Assembly (NCBI GenBank): GCA_051530055.1 | Contig: CM121343.1 | Coordinates: 434,001-498,000, forward strand | From: Neoechinorhynchus agilis | Taxonomy: Eukaryota; Acanthocephala | Direction of reading: 5' to 3' | DNA length: 64,000 nt | In this document: positions 46,536-58,261 of the stretch, piece by piece | Layout: each line of letters starts with the position of its first letter | Position numbering within the stretch: position 1 is the stretch's first letter | The notes under the pieces: generated by a model | The model's database searches: none | The model's input: the letters and a program-made list of their open reading frames with translations, nothing else | What the model was told of the DNA's origin: nothing | Program-made: the position numbers and the translations under genes

Positions 46536-47980
46536 ATGGTACATAATTCGTATAAACCCAAATCGAAGTTGTCGAAGGAGTGTGACAGTATGGACAACAC
46601 TAGTGTACATTTGCCCACCAAACCCAAGCAGCCTGCTCGACCGGTCGTGCCTTACTTACGTTTTTCGAGTGCTATGTGGAACAGTGTTCGTGGTACTTAT
46701 CCCAACTTAAGATTTAACGAAATCGGCAAAATTATCGGTGCTCAATGGCGCAAAATGTCAGATGCTGAAAAGGAACCTTACAGGCAGGAATACCATAAAG
46801 ATCGTTTAAATTTTCTTGAACAAATGAAAGTTTATAAGGAATCACGAGAATATATAGATTACCAAACAGCTTTAGCAAAGCGAAATGAACTTAATCAACA
46901 AGCAAAAAAAGGTATCTAGTGCTCGCTTTTTTTATGATTCCGTGAAATGATCTCCTACGAACTTAGAGACTTGTTTATCAGAATCTATTGGGGAGGACAC
47001 CAGCAAGAATGAACAGTACACGAATGATGATGATCTGATGTCTGCCACCGCTGCTGACATTCCCGTCTTTTCCCCGTTTTATGAAAAACATACACAATAC
47101 ACGCTCACAACTCAACCGATCTTAATAAATCAAACGTCCGATTGTGTTTCGGCTACTCGTCCGTACGGATATCAGCTAACACCGCAATCGTTACAATCTG
47201 AACGGTTTGTTTACGATACACCTCACTGGTTTCACGAGGGCAGCAGGAGTGGTGAATCAACATAATTTGTTGTGGTTGTTGTTTTTTCATTACTTTGTGA
47301 ATCCAATGATTAACTCAGCTTCAAGCGATCTTATTGATTTTGAAATTGCCATGCTGACTAATAGATTAAGCCAGAATTACGAAATGATTCAGAATTTTGC
47401 TGATCTTGTTGATAATCCGGTTGAAAAAACTTGTGAAAAACAAGTCGAACGGATTACAGACAATGTGAAAACTATTGTTAAACTCAGAAATACATCGGTA
47501 TGCAATTTTGTTTCTCGTCTAATTTTTTATCCTTTACGTTAGCACAATATTGCCGCAGACATTAAGCGCGACAACCGACGACATCGTGAACGCAAGGAAG
47601 CATTTGAACGTTCATCAAAAGAATTTTTTAAGGCTTATTTTTCTACGGATCCTTTTAAAGGTCGGCACACACCAGAAGAGCAATCAACAAACGTAAGTAA
47701 GCAGCAGAAAAAAGAATGATTTTCAGTTTTAAAATCGATTTAGACCGCGCAAACGGCGAACGAATGGCCGTGCAATAAACGATGCCGTAATTCAGCATTA
47801 AAATTTTTTGAAATGAGTCGAGCTCGGTGTTTTAATAGCGATCAATTTAGGACCCGCAAGCGACATTGTAGAGAAACAGAATACAAAGCAGCATTGATGT
47901 CCTCAATGAAGCAAGAGCCATGTTCCACCGAAGATGACGATTACTGCGACAACGTGCATTATAAAAGTAGAAAGTCTTAG
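46536..47980 (+). CDS. SMARCE1: SWI/SNF subunit SMARCE1/BAF57 homologue, HMG-box
   Basis: Five exons by GT-AG modelling: 46536-46911, 46967-47251, 47319-47497, 47543-47692 and 47744-47980, 408 aa (human 411). Introns 45-67 nt. Exon 1 has KPKQPARPVVPYLRFSSAMW and NEIGKIIGAQWRKMSDAEKE, an HMG box (about residues 35-100) closely matching the BAF57 form KPPKPPDKPLMPYMRYS, plus the conserved region after it (YIDYQTALAKRNE). Exon 3 and 4 encode a helical region (SSDLIDFEIAMLTNRLSQNY, then HRERKEAFERSSKEFFKAYF), corresponding to the BAF57 coiled coil. BAF57 is an accessory, DNA-binding subunit of the SWI/SNF (BAF) chromatin-remodelling complex. The last exon is Lys/Arg-rich and diverged. The first ATG of the open frame is taken as start. 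Confidence 0.88.
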
Positions 47981-48555
47981 GAAAGATATAACTTTTTTAA
48001 CTTTCCTCCGTCATCAGTGTGCGTGTGTGTATGGCTGAATGCGGTGTAGTGATTGTTTATGCTATTGATGTTTCCATTTAAATTTGAGATACCATTTTGG
48101 GTGCCGGATAAAGCTTCATAAAATTAGTGTCTTCCTAACGGTCGCGAAAAACGTCCGGCGGCGAAAAATTTTACGTTTTTTAATTCCGTTGAGAAGGCGG
48201 ATCGAACAGTGAAGAAACGAGGTTTAATGCAATTTTAAAACAAACTCTTAGAGGACACTTATTAGTTAAAGCAACTTCTCAAATTGAGTGGAAGTCAATT
48301 GCTTATTCATCGATAGAAAATCCTTCCGGCGGATTTAACACTTTAACAATGATTGATGATGAGATGAGGTTACCTCCGTCGATATATTTCCCCCTATAAA
48401 TCAAATATGTAATGGCCGGGATTGTTTTCACCAAAACTATAATTCAATTGCTTACATTGATATCGCTAGTATATCTCTTAAGAAACGTTCATTTCAGATT
48501 CGATTTTGTTTAAATAATTACAGGGCATGAAGGGAAGAGAATAAATTGACGTGGC
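47981..48555. other. No gene; degenerate fold-back copy near 48300-48450
   Basis: 48300-48450 contains GATAGAAAATCCTTCCGGCG, AACACTTTAACAATGATTGA and AATGGCCGGGATTGTTTTCA. This is a mutated single-sided copy of the right arm of the element at 50686-50980. Nothing else is recognised. Confidence 0.5.
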
Positions 48556-48564
48556 AATCTTATC

Positions 48565-48742
48565 TAAAATTATGTAAATTTATTGAATCGATATTTCGGC
48601 TCAATCCAGAGCCTTTATCCACATTGAATTTTCCTCTGCTACCAATCTTGATAAAGGCTCTGAATTGAGCCGAAATATCGATTCAATAAATTTACATAAT
48701 TTTGTCGCCACTACACAACAATCATGAGCAGTTTCATTTTTC
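48565..48742 (+). mobile_element. Fold-back element, sister of 11105-11254, with 9-bp target-site duplication
   Basis: Flanked by AATCTTATC at 48556-48564 and 48743-48751. Inner inverted arms AATTATGTAAATTTATTGAA and TTCAATAAATTTACATAATT, each followed by a GGCTC/GAGCC hairpin and GAAATATCGATTC. The 3' end ATGAGCAGTTTCATTTTTC matches that of 11105-11254. The shared 3' end, plus duplications of the same length at both sites, shows this is a discrete mobile unit. Confidence 0.8.
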
Positions 48743-48751
48743 AATCTTATC

Positions 48752-49079
48752 AGGAGGCCCAGTGGCCGTGTGGTGGGCGCGTTCATAATACGCTCGATAT
48801 GTCGATGGTTCCACGCCACTGGTCGCTGGATTCCACGGGTGTGCGAGGCTGCTCGAAGGGTGGAGGCCAGGTTTGAGATCACCCTTCGGCTCCAAAAGTG
48901 GGTGGCCTTGTCCCTTCGAGTGCGGCTGAGCGCTTCCGATGTGTGCAAGTCAGCCTAAAGGCTCCAAAGGAATATAGCCGAGAGGCTCAAAAGAAGATGT
49001 CGTCAGACCAATCAACTCAATCTGAAGAAAACAACTCATAAACTGACAGTACGCGTGTGTGATCAAATAAATAAAAATA
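48752..49079 (+). mobile_element. tRNA-derived SINE with target-site duplication
   Basis: Flanked by AATCTTATC at 48743-48751 and 49080-49088. The 5' head folds as a tRNA: a perfect 7-bp acceptor stem CCAGTGG (48759-48765) with CCACTGG (48816-48822), an A-box-like TGGCCGTGTGGTGGGC, an anticodon arm GCGTTCATAATACGC (CAT) and a B box GGTTCCACGCC. A roughly 200-bp unrelated body follows, then an A-rich tail (AAATAAATAAAAATA). Coding frames here are incidental. Confidence 0.9.
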
Positions 49080-49193
49080 AATCTTATCTAGGTTGATACA
49101 GGAACTTAGACTATGAAATGTGATCGGATTCTCGGTAACTCCAATAGTTCATTTCTAAAGGCGGTAGTCATTTTTAGGCAAATCATAAATAAT

Positions 49194-49400
49194 CATATCG
49201 AGAGAAAATCCATCGGGATGGTAAATTTTAACTTGTGGTGAATATACTCGCCCAGTTAAAAATAATTTTATTGTACTGAAATATTTCGAAAGAGGAAACC
49301 CTGTCTTATCAATCATTGTAAATTAATCGCGAGGTTTCCTCTTTCGAAATATTTCAGAACAATAAAATGATTTTTAACCAGGATTATCTTCACCACAAGT
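49194..49400. mobile_element. Fold-back element, sister of 41541-41706
   Basis: Shares ATCGAGAGAAAATCCATCGG upstream and the terminal inverted repeat ACTTGTGGTGAA / TTCACCACAAGT with the CCZ1-intron copy. The inner arms GAAATATTTCGAAAGAGGAA and GAGGTTTCCTCTTTCGAAAT are near-perfect mirror images. Confidence 0.75.
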
Positions 49401-49786
49401 CAAAATCATAAATAGGCGTTAATCCATTAACCGCGCGATCGAGCACCTTGAGGTTTGCAATAAAAGGAAACAAAATGGTAATAAAAACACTACGATTCCG
49501 GGGTTAATAGGACATCATCGGGACGCGATCGTTTTGATCTTAATATCCGGTTGTTTAGACCCGATTAATGGGTGGTCCGGATTTAACTCTCTCTATTTGC
49601 ATAGTTTGCAATTTTTAGTGGAGATTGAACTATTCATGCTTGTCTGTTGTAAAGATGTTCATCATTTACTTTTTTATAGCGAATTATAATAATTGATTTA
49701 TTTGATAATTTTTGGCTTTCGCGTAGGCCGTAAAGTTGTTCAACTGTATTTTTTGGTAATAAGAAAAAGAAAGATTCATTATTCTA

Positions 49787-49895
49787 AAATATTTGGTCCG
49801 TTCCGTCGGACTTCTGAAGGTTGTTGGTCGTCTATTAATATTTCCAACAACTTGAAGAAGTCCAACGAAACGGATCAAATATTTTAGAATATTGA
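49787..49895. repeat. Fold-back element, GTCC/GGAC family
   Basis: TATTCTAAAATATTTGGTCC and GGATCAAATATTTTAGAATA are mirror arms, as are CGGACTTCTGAAGGTTGTTG and CAACAACTTGAAGAAGTCCA. On the minus strand CTTCAGAAGTCCGACGGAAC followed by GGACCAAATATT has the same layout as the GAAATATT motif class but with C in place of G. Confidence 0.7.
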
Positions 49896-49960
49896 ATAGA
49901 TGATTCATAGTTTATTGGTTGTTTTGGAGAACTACAATTGATTATTTATTAAATTCAATA

Positions 49961-50161
49961 TTTCGATCCCCTATCTTGGATCTTCTTCAGAATTGTTTGT
50001 AAGTTTTCAAATATGTGCTCACATATTTAAAAACTATTTTAGAATAATCAATATCTATTTTTTTATCACCAAATATATTGAATTTTGGTGACCATGATCC
50101 CCAGTTAAAGCTTGCGTTATTATTATGAAATATTTCGAAAGAGGAAACCTCGCCTCATCAG
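49961..50161 (-). repeat. Two hammerhead-core-like motifs (49961-49990 and 50133-50161)
   Basis: 49961-49990 on the minus strand: CTGAAGA, A, stem GATCC/GGATC, GAAATATTGAATTTAATAAA. 50133-50161 on the minus strand: CTGATGAGGCGAGGTTTCCT followed by CTTTCGAAATATTTC. Between them is GTGACCATGATCCCCAG, matching the outer part (CCGGGATTATTATCACC reversed) of the element at 50686-50980. They appear to be one-armed or decayed copies. Confidence 0.55.
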
Positions 50162-50685
50162 TCACTTAAAAAAAGGAGTTTTGTGATAGTTCTTTTTATT
50201 TGTTTGGTCTTGTAAGCTCAGGTTAGCAACAACAAGATTAAATCATCATCCTCAATCATGCGGAGTAAGATTGAGATGTTTATTTTGTCTATTTGATTAT
50301 GCGATTAGCGCAGAAAAAAAACGCACCTCTTCGGCCCAGGCTGCTGCATGAAAGCGTAGATGAAGGCAACTTTGCGTTCTGGAGGACGTCCTCCCGAAAA
50401 GAAGACGAAGCCGGGAATACTGTAAGATTTCCATAATGTGATGGCTTGAGCGGAAGACAAGCCAAGCTTTAGAGTGCGTTGGGCTTTGGAGAGGCCCGTT
50501 TTAAGAATACGTTTAATTTTTTAAGATCGATTCCTATTACAAGGCTGACAGTAAACGTGTGACGAATCACTCGTATTTTTAATGGAGTGTTGGCGTAAGA
50601 GTTCGCAATGTTGTGGGAACGGGTTAACCGGCTATTGATTTTCATTACGTCACTGGCAGGCAATGTTAAAGTGGTCTTCTTGATA

Positions 50686-50980
50686 TCATCGATAAAAAAA
50701 TCCTTCGGGTTAGTCAAAGTATTATTTTGGTGGTAATAATCCCGGTAATAGCACATTTGATTTTGATTTATTGGAAATATTTCGAAGGAGGTAACCTCGC
50801 CTCACCAGTCATTGTTAAAGTGGTACATTTAAGTGCGAATAAAACACTTTAACAATGACTGATGAGGCGAGGTCACCTCCTTCGAAATATTTCCAATAAA
50901 TCAAAATCAAATATGCTATTACCGGGATTATTATCACCAAAACAATACTTTGACTAACCCGAAGGATTTTTTATCGATGA
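50686..50980. mobile_element. Best-preserved fold-back element, 137-bp arms
   Basis: Arms 50686-50822 and 50845-50980 are near-perfect mirror images (ATCGATAAAAAAATCCTTCG ... CGAAGGATTTTTTATCGAT) with a 22-nt loop. On the plus arm, 50859-50887 reads CTGATGAGGCGAGGTCACCT, CCTTC, GAAATATTTCC, then CAATAAATC. No open frame is shared with a known family. The small differences between arms (GGTGAGGC/GATGAGGC; GGTAACC/GGTCACC) show independent mutation. Confidence 0.85.
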
Positions 50981-51984
50981 ATCCGTAAAACGTACGAACT
51001 GTGTAGAAAAATCACTTTTCACCGGCATAAACAAACAATCACCGTTCTTCTGTACTTTCAAGGATATCGTTGACGGATTTGGCGATTCTCCGCAAGTTTT
51101 ATCGCGGATTTTGAACGTGACGTCGATATCAGAGGCATTGTAGCTGCTTCGTTGTTTGTCGCCGCCAATTTATGTCTGTGATTTTTTCATTTCCATTTAG
51201 GACTTCTGATTCGATTCAATTCTAACTAATTAAATGGAATGCATCAATTGTTATTTCATTACATTTAATGATGTTTTTAATAGACTCATCAGTAGTCGTT
51301 TAAAGCCACGAGCTTCTCCTTTAAATTGCTGAATAGCCACGAGCGGTCCAGATTTTAGACTTTTGGAACTCCAATTTTCCTGTTACGTCACTTTGATACG
51401 TGGCGTGACGTTGTATGGAAATGCTTTCGGGTCTGCCGCTGCTCAAAAATTTAATCATGTCCATTTCACTTCCTTCGATTAAATTGAAAATCCATCTTTC
51501 AGGGCGGTTTTAATCTCTGTGGTGTACTCGTCTCATTCTTTACAATTAAAAACCTATTATCATAAATATTAAGATTTTGCTTGACAGATAAAAATAGTCT
51601 TGAATTTTGATCGAGAGCGACGAATTTGTATAATTGATTGGCCACAAAACGTGTTTGTTGATCAGATTTTGGTTATTTCTCTCGCAAGTGCTTGCTGCGA
51701 TAAGCAAATACTTTGTTGTTGTTGTGAATTCGCGAAACAATGGTTACCGATCGAGCTAAAACAAGAGGCGGTGCTGCAACTCTTTTTTTCCTATTACAAA
51801 AAAACACAGCAAAGATTGCATCTTACACATTTTATTCTTCAGTGATGGTCATAATCTGTCATCTTTATTCGTTGACGGAAGCTGTAAAGTAAGTCAGAAG
51901 TTGTAGTCGTGAAAAACCCATGATTCGCAGTCGATTATTTGGTCAATTACAAGAAGAAGTGAAATTCGCAAATTCGACGCAAAA
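50981..51984. other. No gene recognised
   Basis: A frame of 81 codons at 51600-51845 (MNFDRERRICIIDWPQ...) has a Cys-rich stretch but no recognised motif. The remainder is stop-rich. No repeat is recognised. Confidence 0.35.
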
Positions 51985-54900
51985 TTTTGCGTTCTACATC
52001 AATTGTCGCTCCGTTTTTATGTAGTTTTGACAACGTTGGAACGTATTTTGTTCTTGATAAGGTGCAGTTTTTGAGAAATTGTTATCTCCGATTTTCCCTT
52101 CTTTTTTTAATTTACGCGGTCCACGATAATAAATTGAATTTTTCGCTCCGCTTTGACAACGTTGGAACGAATTTTGTGCCGATGAGGTTCAGGTTTTTGA
52201 GAGATTCTTGTGACCGATTTTCCCTTCTACGTTTTAGTTTACGCGGTCCACAGTAAAAAATTTGGTTAATTGCTCCGTTTTGACAACGTTGGAACGAATT
52301 TTGTGCTGATGAGGTTCAGGTTTTTGAGAGATTCTTGTGACCGATTTTCCCTTCTACTTTTTAATTTACGCAGTCCGCGGTAAAAATTTTGGCTAATCGC
52401 TCCGTTTTATGTAGTTTTGACAACGTTGGAACGAATTTTGTGCTTTTCGAGGTGCAGCTTTTGAGAGATTGTTGTCTCCGATTTTCCCTTCTTTTTTTAA
52501 CTTACGTGGTCCACGGTAATAAATTTAGTTTGTCGTTCCGTTTTGACAACGTTGGAACGAATTTTGTGCTGATGATGTTCAGGTTTTTGAGAGATTCTTG
52601 TGACCGATTTTCCCTTCTACTTTTTAATTTACGCAGTCCGCGGTAAAAATTTTGGCTAATCGCTCCGTTTTATGTAGTTTTGACAACGTTGGAACGCATT
52701 TTGTGCTTTTCGAGGTGCAGCTTTTGAGAGATTGTTGTCTCCGATTTTCCCTTCTTTTTTTAACTTACGTGGTCCACGGTAATAAATTTAGTTTGTCGTT
52801 CCGTTTTTATGTAGTTTTGACAACGTTGGAACGCATTTTGTGCTTTACGAGGTGCAGTTTTTGAGATTGTTATGTCCGATGTTGCCTCCTTTTTTTAATT
52901 TACGCGGTCCACGGTAATAAATTGAATTTTTCGCTCCGTTTTGACAACGTTGGAACGAATTTTATGCCGATGAGGTTCAGGTTTTTGAGAGATTGTTGTG
53001 ACCGATTTTCCCTTCTACTTTTTAATTTACGCGGTCCACAGTAAAAAAATTGGCTAATCGCTCCGTTTTGACAACGTTGGAACGAATTTTGTGTTTGATG
53101 AGGTTCAGGTTTTTGAGAGATTGTTGTGAGCGATTTTCCCTTCTACTTTTTAATTTACGCGGTCCACGGTAATAAATTTGGTTTGTCGCTCCGTTTTTAT
53201 GTAGTTTTGACAGCGTCGGAACGCATTTTGTGCTTGATGAGGTTCAGGTTTTTGAGGGATTGTTGTGTCCGATTTTCCCTTCTTAATTTACGTGGTCCAC
53301 GGAAATAAATTAGTTTTTTCGCTCGGTTTTTATGTAGTTTTGACAACGTTGGAACGCATTTTTTTCTTGATGAGGTGCAGTTTTTTGAGGGATTGTTGTG
53401 TCCGATTTTCCCTTCTTAATTTACGCGGTCCACGGAAATAAATTAGGTTTATCGTTCCGTTTTTATGTAGTTTTGACAACGTTGGAACGCATTTTGTGCT
53501 TGATGAGGTTCAGGTTTTTGAGGGATTGTTGTGTCCGATTTTCCCTTCTTAATTTACGCGGTCCACGGAAATAAATTAGTTTTTTCGCTCGGTTTTTATG
53601 TAGTTTAGACAACGTTGGAACGCATTTTTTTCTTGATGAGGTGCAGTTTTTGAGAGGTTGTTGTATCCGATTTTCCCTCCTTTTTTTAATTCACGCGGTC
53701 CACGGTAATAAATTAGGTTTTTCGTTCCGTTTTTATGTAGTTTTGACAGCTTCGGAACGCATTTTGTGCTTGATGAGGTTCAGGTTTTTGAGGGATTGTT
53801 GTATCCGATTTTCCCTCCTTTTTTTAATTCACGCGGTCCACGGTAATAAATTAGGTTTATCGTTCCGTTTTTATGTAGTTTAGACAACGTTGGAACGCAT
53901 TTTTTTCTTGATGAGGTGCAGTTTTTTAGAGATTGTTGTGACCGATTTTCGCTTCTTGTTTTTAATTTACGCGATCCAGGGTTATAAATAGGTTTATCGT
54001 TCCGTTTTTATGTAGTTTTGACAGCGTTGGAACGCATTTTGTGCTTGATGAGGTTCAGGTTTTTGAGGGATTGTTGTGTCCGATTTTCCCTCCTTTTTTT
54101 TAATTCACGCGGTCCACGGTAATAAATTAGGTTTATCGTTCCGTTTTTATGTAGTTTTGACAGCGTCGGAACGCATTTTGTGCTTGATGAGGTTCAGGTT
54201 TTTGAGGGATTGTTGTGTCCGATTTTCCCTTCTTAATTTACGTGGTCCACGGAAATAAATTAGTTTTTTCGCTCGGTTTTTATGTAGTTTTGACAGCGTC
54301 GGAGCGCATTTTGTGCTTGATGAGGTGCAGTTTTTGAGAGATTGTTGTATCCGATTTTTGCTTCTTGTTTTTAATTTACGCGATCCAGGGTAATAAATAG
54401 GTTTATCGTTCCGTTTTTATGTAGTTTTGACAACGTTGGAACGCATTTTTTTCTTGATGAGGTGCAGTTTTTTGAGGGATTGTTGTATCCGATTTTCCCT
54501 CCTTTTTTTAATTCACGCGATCCAGGGTAATAAATTAGGTTTATCGTTCCGTTTTTATGTAGTTTTGACAGCGTCGGAACGCATTTTGTGCTTGATGAGG
54601 TTCAGGTTTTTGAGGGATTGTTGTGTCCGATTTTCCCTTCTTAATTTACGCGGTCCACGGTAATAAATTAGGTTTATCGTTCCGTTTTTATGTAGTTTTG
54701 ACAGCGTCGGAACGCATTTTGTGCTTGATGAGGTTCAGGTTTTTGAGGGATTGTTGTGTCCGATTTTCCCTTCTTAATTTACGTGGTCCACGGAAATAAA
54801 TTAGTTTTTTCGCTCGGTTTTTATGTAGTTTTGACAGCGTCGGAGCGCATTTTGTGCTTGATGAGGTTCAGGTTTTTGAGGGATTGTTGTATCCGATTTT

Positions 54901-55085
54901 TGCTTCTTGTTTTTAATTTACGCGATCCAGGGTAATAAATAGGTTTATCGTTCCGTTTTTATGTAGTTTTGACAGCGTCGGAACGCATTTTGTGCTTGAT
55001 GAGGTTCAGGTTTTTGATTGATTGTTGCATCCGATTTTCCGTTCTTTTTTTAATTTACGCGGTCCAAGGTAATAATTTTTTGATT
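51985..55085 (+). repeat. Satellite array with 126- and 137-bp monomers, about 23 copies
   Basis: GACAACGTTGGAACG begins at 52029, 52155, 52282, 52419, 52545, 52682 and 52819, then continues to the end. Intervals are about 126-127 bp, or 137 bp when the monomer has the extra TTTATGTAGT. Later copies replace CAACGTTGG by CAGCGTCGG and shorten the CTTCTTTTTTTAAT run. Plus-strand frames of 60-89 codons recur (for example ...SFRFYVVLTASERILCLMRF) but shift between monomers and are not genes. Confidence 0.95.
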
Positions 55086-55881
55086 AAGAAAAAGAAGTGA
55101 TTTATGTTGATTTAGACGTCATTGCGTGCTGAATAAATCTCTATACTCAGCTAGAAATGATCATCGACCGCTTATATGGAGGTGGTGGCGTTAGTTTTCC
55201 GGCAGTCTTAAAAAAGCGCTCGTTTTCACTGAATGGAGCAAATTCTGCGTGGCATAGAAACTTCATTCGCATGGCATCTCTATCCTTAGCAATATCCTAA
55301 CATCGCGTCTCCTCCACATACATCGGTTTCGAGTAACACTTTGCATGGATGCACCGACAGCAACAGCAACAGAACCAAAAACTATTATATGCGTACACTT
55401 GTTTTTGGTGTAGGTCGACGATAGGCACTCTAGAAATGGAAGTTGATTATCTCGTTCTTCAATTCTATTGTGTTATGCGCTCCCTTAGAAGCTTAAGTGA
55501 TGTCTTTAATTTAAAAAAATCGCGACATAAAGTACACGGACAACGATTTTATCGTTATGATTTACACTGTCATTCCGGAAGTTCCTATCGCAAATGTCGG
55601 GTTTTCAAAACATCCTACAACAACACCACAACAACGTTCTTCATGCCTTTCCCTTCACGGGGTCGCACAAAAACTTGTAAGATTTTACACAACCCTCCGA
55701 CCCGTTTTTCTCCCAAACGTCGGTCCTCAGCCACACAATCTTTCCGTCGTTTTTCGGCCTTCCGCGCCTCCTAAACCCTTCGATTTCCATTTCCTCAACT
55801 TTTCGAATAAATCAATTCGGCTCTCCACCTTTCACCATATCGCGCCACTTTATATTCTCCTTTAAGATTACTCACTGGCGC
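55086..55881. other. Upstream region of the PIP5K gene, no confirmed gene
   Basis: Two overlapping frames, 55349-55774 (starts MHRQQQQQNQK) and 55557-55865, use different registers and have no recognised domain. One may be a 5' UTR or upstream open frame of the PIP5K gene, which begins 16 bp later. Many CAA and ACA triplets occur at 55350-55375 and 55615-55640. Confidence 0.35.
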
Positions 55882-57802
55882 ATGGATAGCAGCAACGTGA
55901 ATGCCGTAGGCAGCGCTGCGAGCAACAGTTTGAGTACGATTGAAAGTCTACGTTCAGGAATAGGTATATTTCGTCCGTTTAATAGAAATCGCCGCGAATC
56001 GAGTCAATCGAGAAGTAATCTGAACTCTAACGAAGAAACAGACGATTTGGAATCTTTAACTAGTAGTCTCCATCAACAGAAAATCGGACATCGGCGCGTA
56101 GACGAGAGTGGACAAGTGACATACAAAAGATGCCCTTTAGACGAACTCCGCTCAGCTCTTCAATTGGGGATCGAATGTGCAGTTGCATCAGCACAAGGCA
56201 AAGGTCAGCGAGATGTTTTGTTGCAAGACTTCTCTCAGATCATGCTGTTGGAATTTCCGGCATCAGGTACTCGATTAACGCCGGCCCATCATTTTAAAGA
56301 CTTCACGTTTAAAGCCTACGCACCTGTCGCATTCCAACATTTCCGAGATAAATTTGGAATCAATTCAAGTGACTTTTTAATTTCTCTATGTAAGGATGAT
56401 TGGCGTGAGCTTCCTAATCCCGGCGCTAGCGGCAGCGTATTTTATCTAAGTAATGACGACCGATTCATAATAAAAACCGCTCAAGCTAAGGAAGCTCGAT
56501 TCCTTCTTCAATTGCTTCCTGGTTATTACATGAACCTGATACAAAATCCTGATACTCTTCTTCCTAAATTTTTCGGTCTCTACTGTTACCAAAGGTTGGA
56601 TAAGAACATAAGAGTCATAATAATGAATAACATCATACCGTCCAATGTGACCATAGTGGAGAAATACGATTTAAAAGGTTCTAGTTATAAGCGACGAGCT
56701 GGTGAGACGGAGAAAAAGAAGGACGTGCCTACTTTGAAAGATTTGGATTTTAAGGATAATTTTCCTAATGGTCTTCAGTTGGAATCAAGAGTTTATAACC
56801 GCCTGATGAATACACTTCAAAAGGATTTGCGTGTATTAAGTAGCTTTGAGATAATGGATTATTCATTGTTGGTCGGAATTTCTAAATCAAAATGCACAAA
56901 GTGTACCGAAAAAGAAAGTGATTTAAGGGTATCAAAGTCGTGGATTCGGGTCGCTAAAGGGATGGGTGATGCTTCAAAATTTTTACCTGGTATTGATACT
57001 TCTTAACCTTATACATTTGACCGGGAAAGGAAATGTTGATAGGCTATATTGTAGTTGTTCGTGTGGTCGACGAAACGGATTAGATAGCGCTTATGATAGG
57101 AATTTAAAGAGTGAATCCAGTATACCGAGCCACAAAAAGAGCTACCGTCTTCTATCTTCAACCGAGTATGACAATTGTCCAGATAACGAGGAAAACCCCG
57201 CGAGTGTCTCATTAGAGCGAACCGGGCCGTTTTCATTAAGAAATGAAACAAAAGGTAACAATTCACTAAGATGTGCTTCGAATTTGAGTGGTAAAAACAC
57301 CGCAGTGAATGGCGGAGTAGAATGCTATGATCGCAACAGCGAAATTATTGTGTATCTTGGAATCATCGATGTCTTACAATGTTACAAATTTAAGAAGAAA
57401 TTAGAGCATGCACTTAAAACGACAGTTTTATCAATGGATGAGATATCAATATGCCATCCACGTTTATACGCAACCCGTTTTTATCGATTCCTCAGTCGAA
57501 CTGCTTTCAAGAAACGTTTGAGTATTTTCCGTCTACCACCAAGTTACGATTCGATGACCTTAACAAGCGCGAGTTATTTTTCAAGTGGATTAGGCGCTGT
57601 TTCTAATGATAGACCGGCGCTTCTATCCGAAGAGATTGACTCAGCGAATACGCAAGGCGGTTCATTGAATTCAATCGACGACAATGTTTTACTCATATCT
57701 CCGCCACTTCGATCACCGCTACTATTAAAGACATACGTAGGCTCCAGTGTGGATCGTGATTCAGGAATCCATACAAGTGAGAGCCAGCGATCTAGAAAAT
57801 GA
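55882..57802 (+). CDS. Phosphatidylinositol 4-phosphate 5-kinase, type I
   Basis: Two exons, 55882-56989 and 57030-57802, joined by a 40-nt intron (CCTG/GTATTG...GGAAAG/GA), 626 aa. It makes PI(4,5)P2 from PI4P at the plasma membrane. The kinase domain starts about residue 75 (YKRCPLDELRSALQLGIECA), with the Gly-rich GASGSVFYLS, the ATP-binding lysine in DRFIIKTAQAKEARFL, LPGYYMNLIQNPDTLLPKFF, KYDLKGSSYKRRA and IMDYSLLVGI. After a Ser-rich insert (about residues 370-470) comes VYLGIIDVLQCYKFKKKLEH and the C-terminal lobe ending RTAFKKR, which contains the type I activation-loop region. An N-terminal Ser/Arg-rich stretch and a C-terminal Ser-rich tail are disordered. The YLGIIDVLQCYKF form and a GASGS loop separate it from type II/III kinases. 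Followed downstream by PLK1 on the same strand. Confidence 0.93.
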
Positions 57803-58261
57803 TCATGTGAATGGCGGCGGATTCTACGATGTTAATGATTTAGGAGGTGTCTTATATGACGATTTATAAGTGTAAGATATGACGTGTAATCTCCAGAAAA
57901 AAAGTTTTCAAATCGCACTTTTCCAGCGCGGTCGCCACCTCCTCTGCCGCCGCCGCCGCTACAATTAGCCGTTCTGACCTCGCGCTACATTGACGTTCGC
58001 GCACGCAGCACGCACACACGCGGCGCGTAGTCTCCCCCGTGTCGTCCTCCGGTCAACGCGCACTCGAGATCTCTCAACTTTCCATTAGCGAAAAGAGCTG
58101 CTGCTGCTACTCCTTACACAGTGGCGCTCATCGCCGCTTTCTACGTCGCACACTCACCGCCGCCGTCCATATTCGCGCGTTCAAAATTCGACTTTAGATC
58201 GTGAGTGAGTGCGTGAGTGAGTGGGTGCGCGCTCGTGCGTTTACAAGTATATTATTGACAA
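57803..58261. promoter_or_regulatory. GC-rich region upstream of PLK1
   Basis: A CG-rich region (CCGCCGCCGCCGCTAC, CGCGCACTCGAGATC) with GAGTGAGTGCGTGAGTGAGT repeats at about 58202-58226 runs up to the PLK1 ATG. A promoter/5' UTR role is inferred from position and composition. No TATA box was seen. Confidence 0.35.

Noticed and set aside
48601-48958. Frames across the SINE and neighbouring fold-back
   Set aside because: They cross element borders and target-site duplications.
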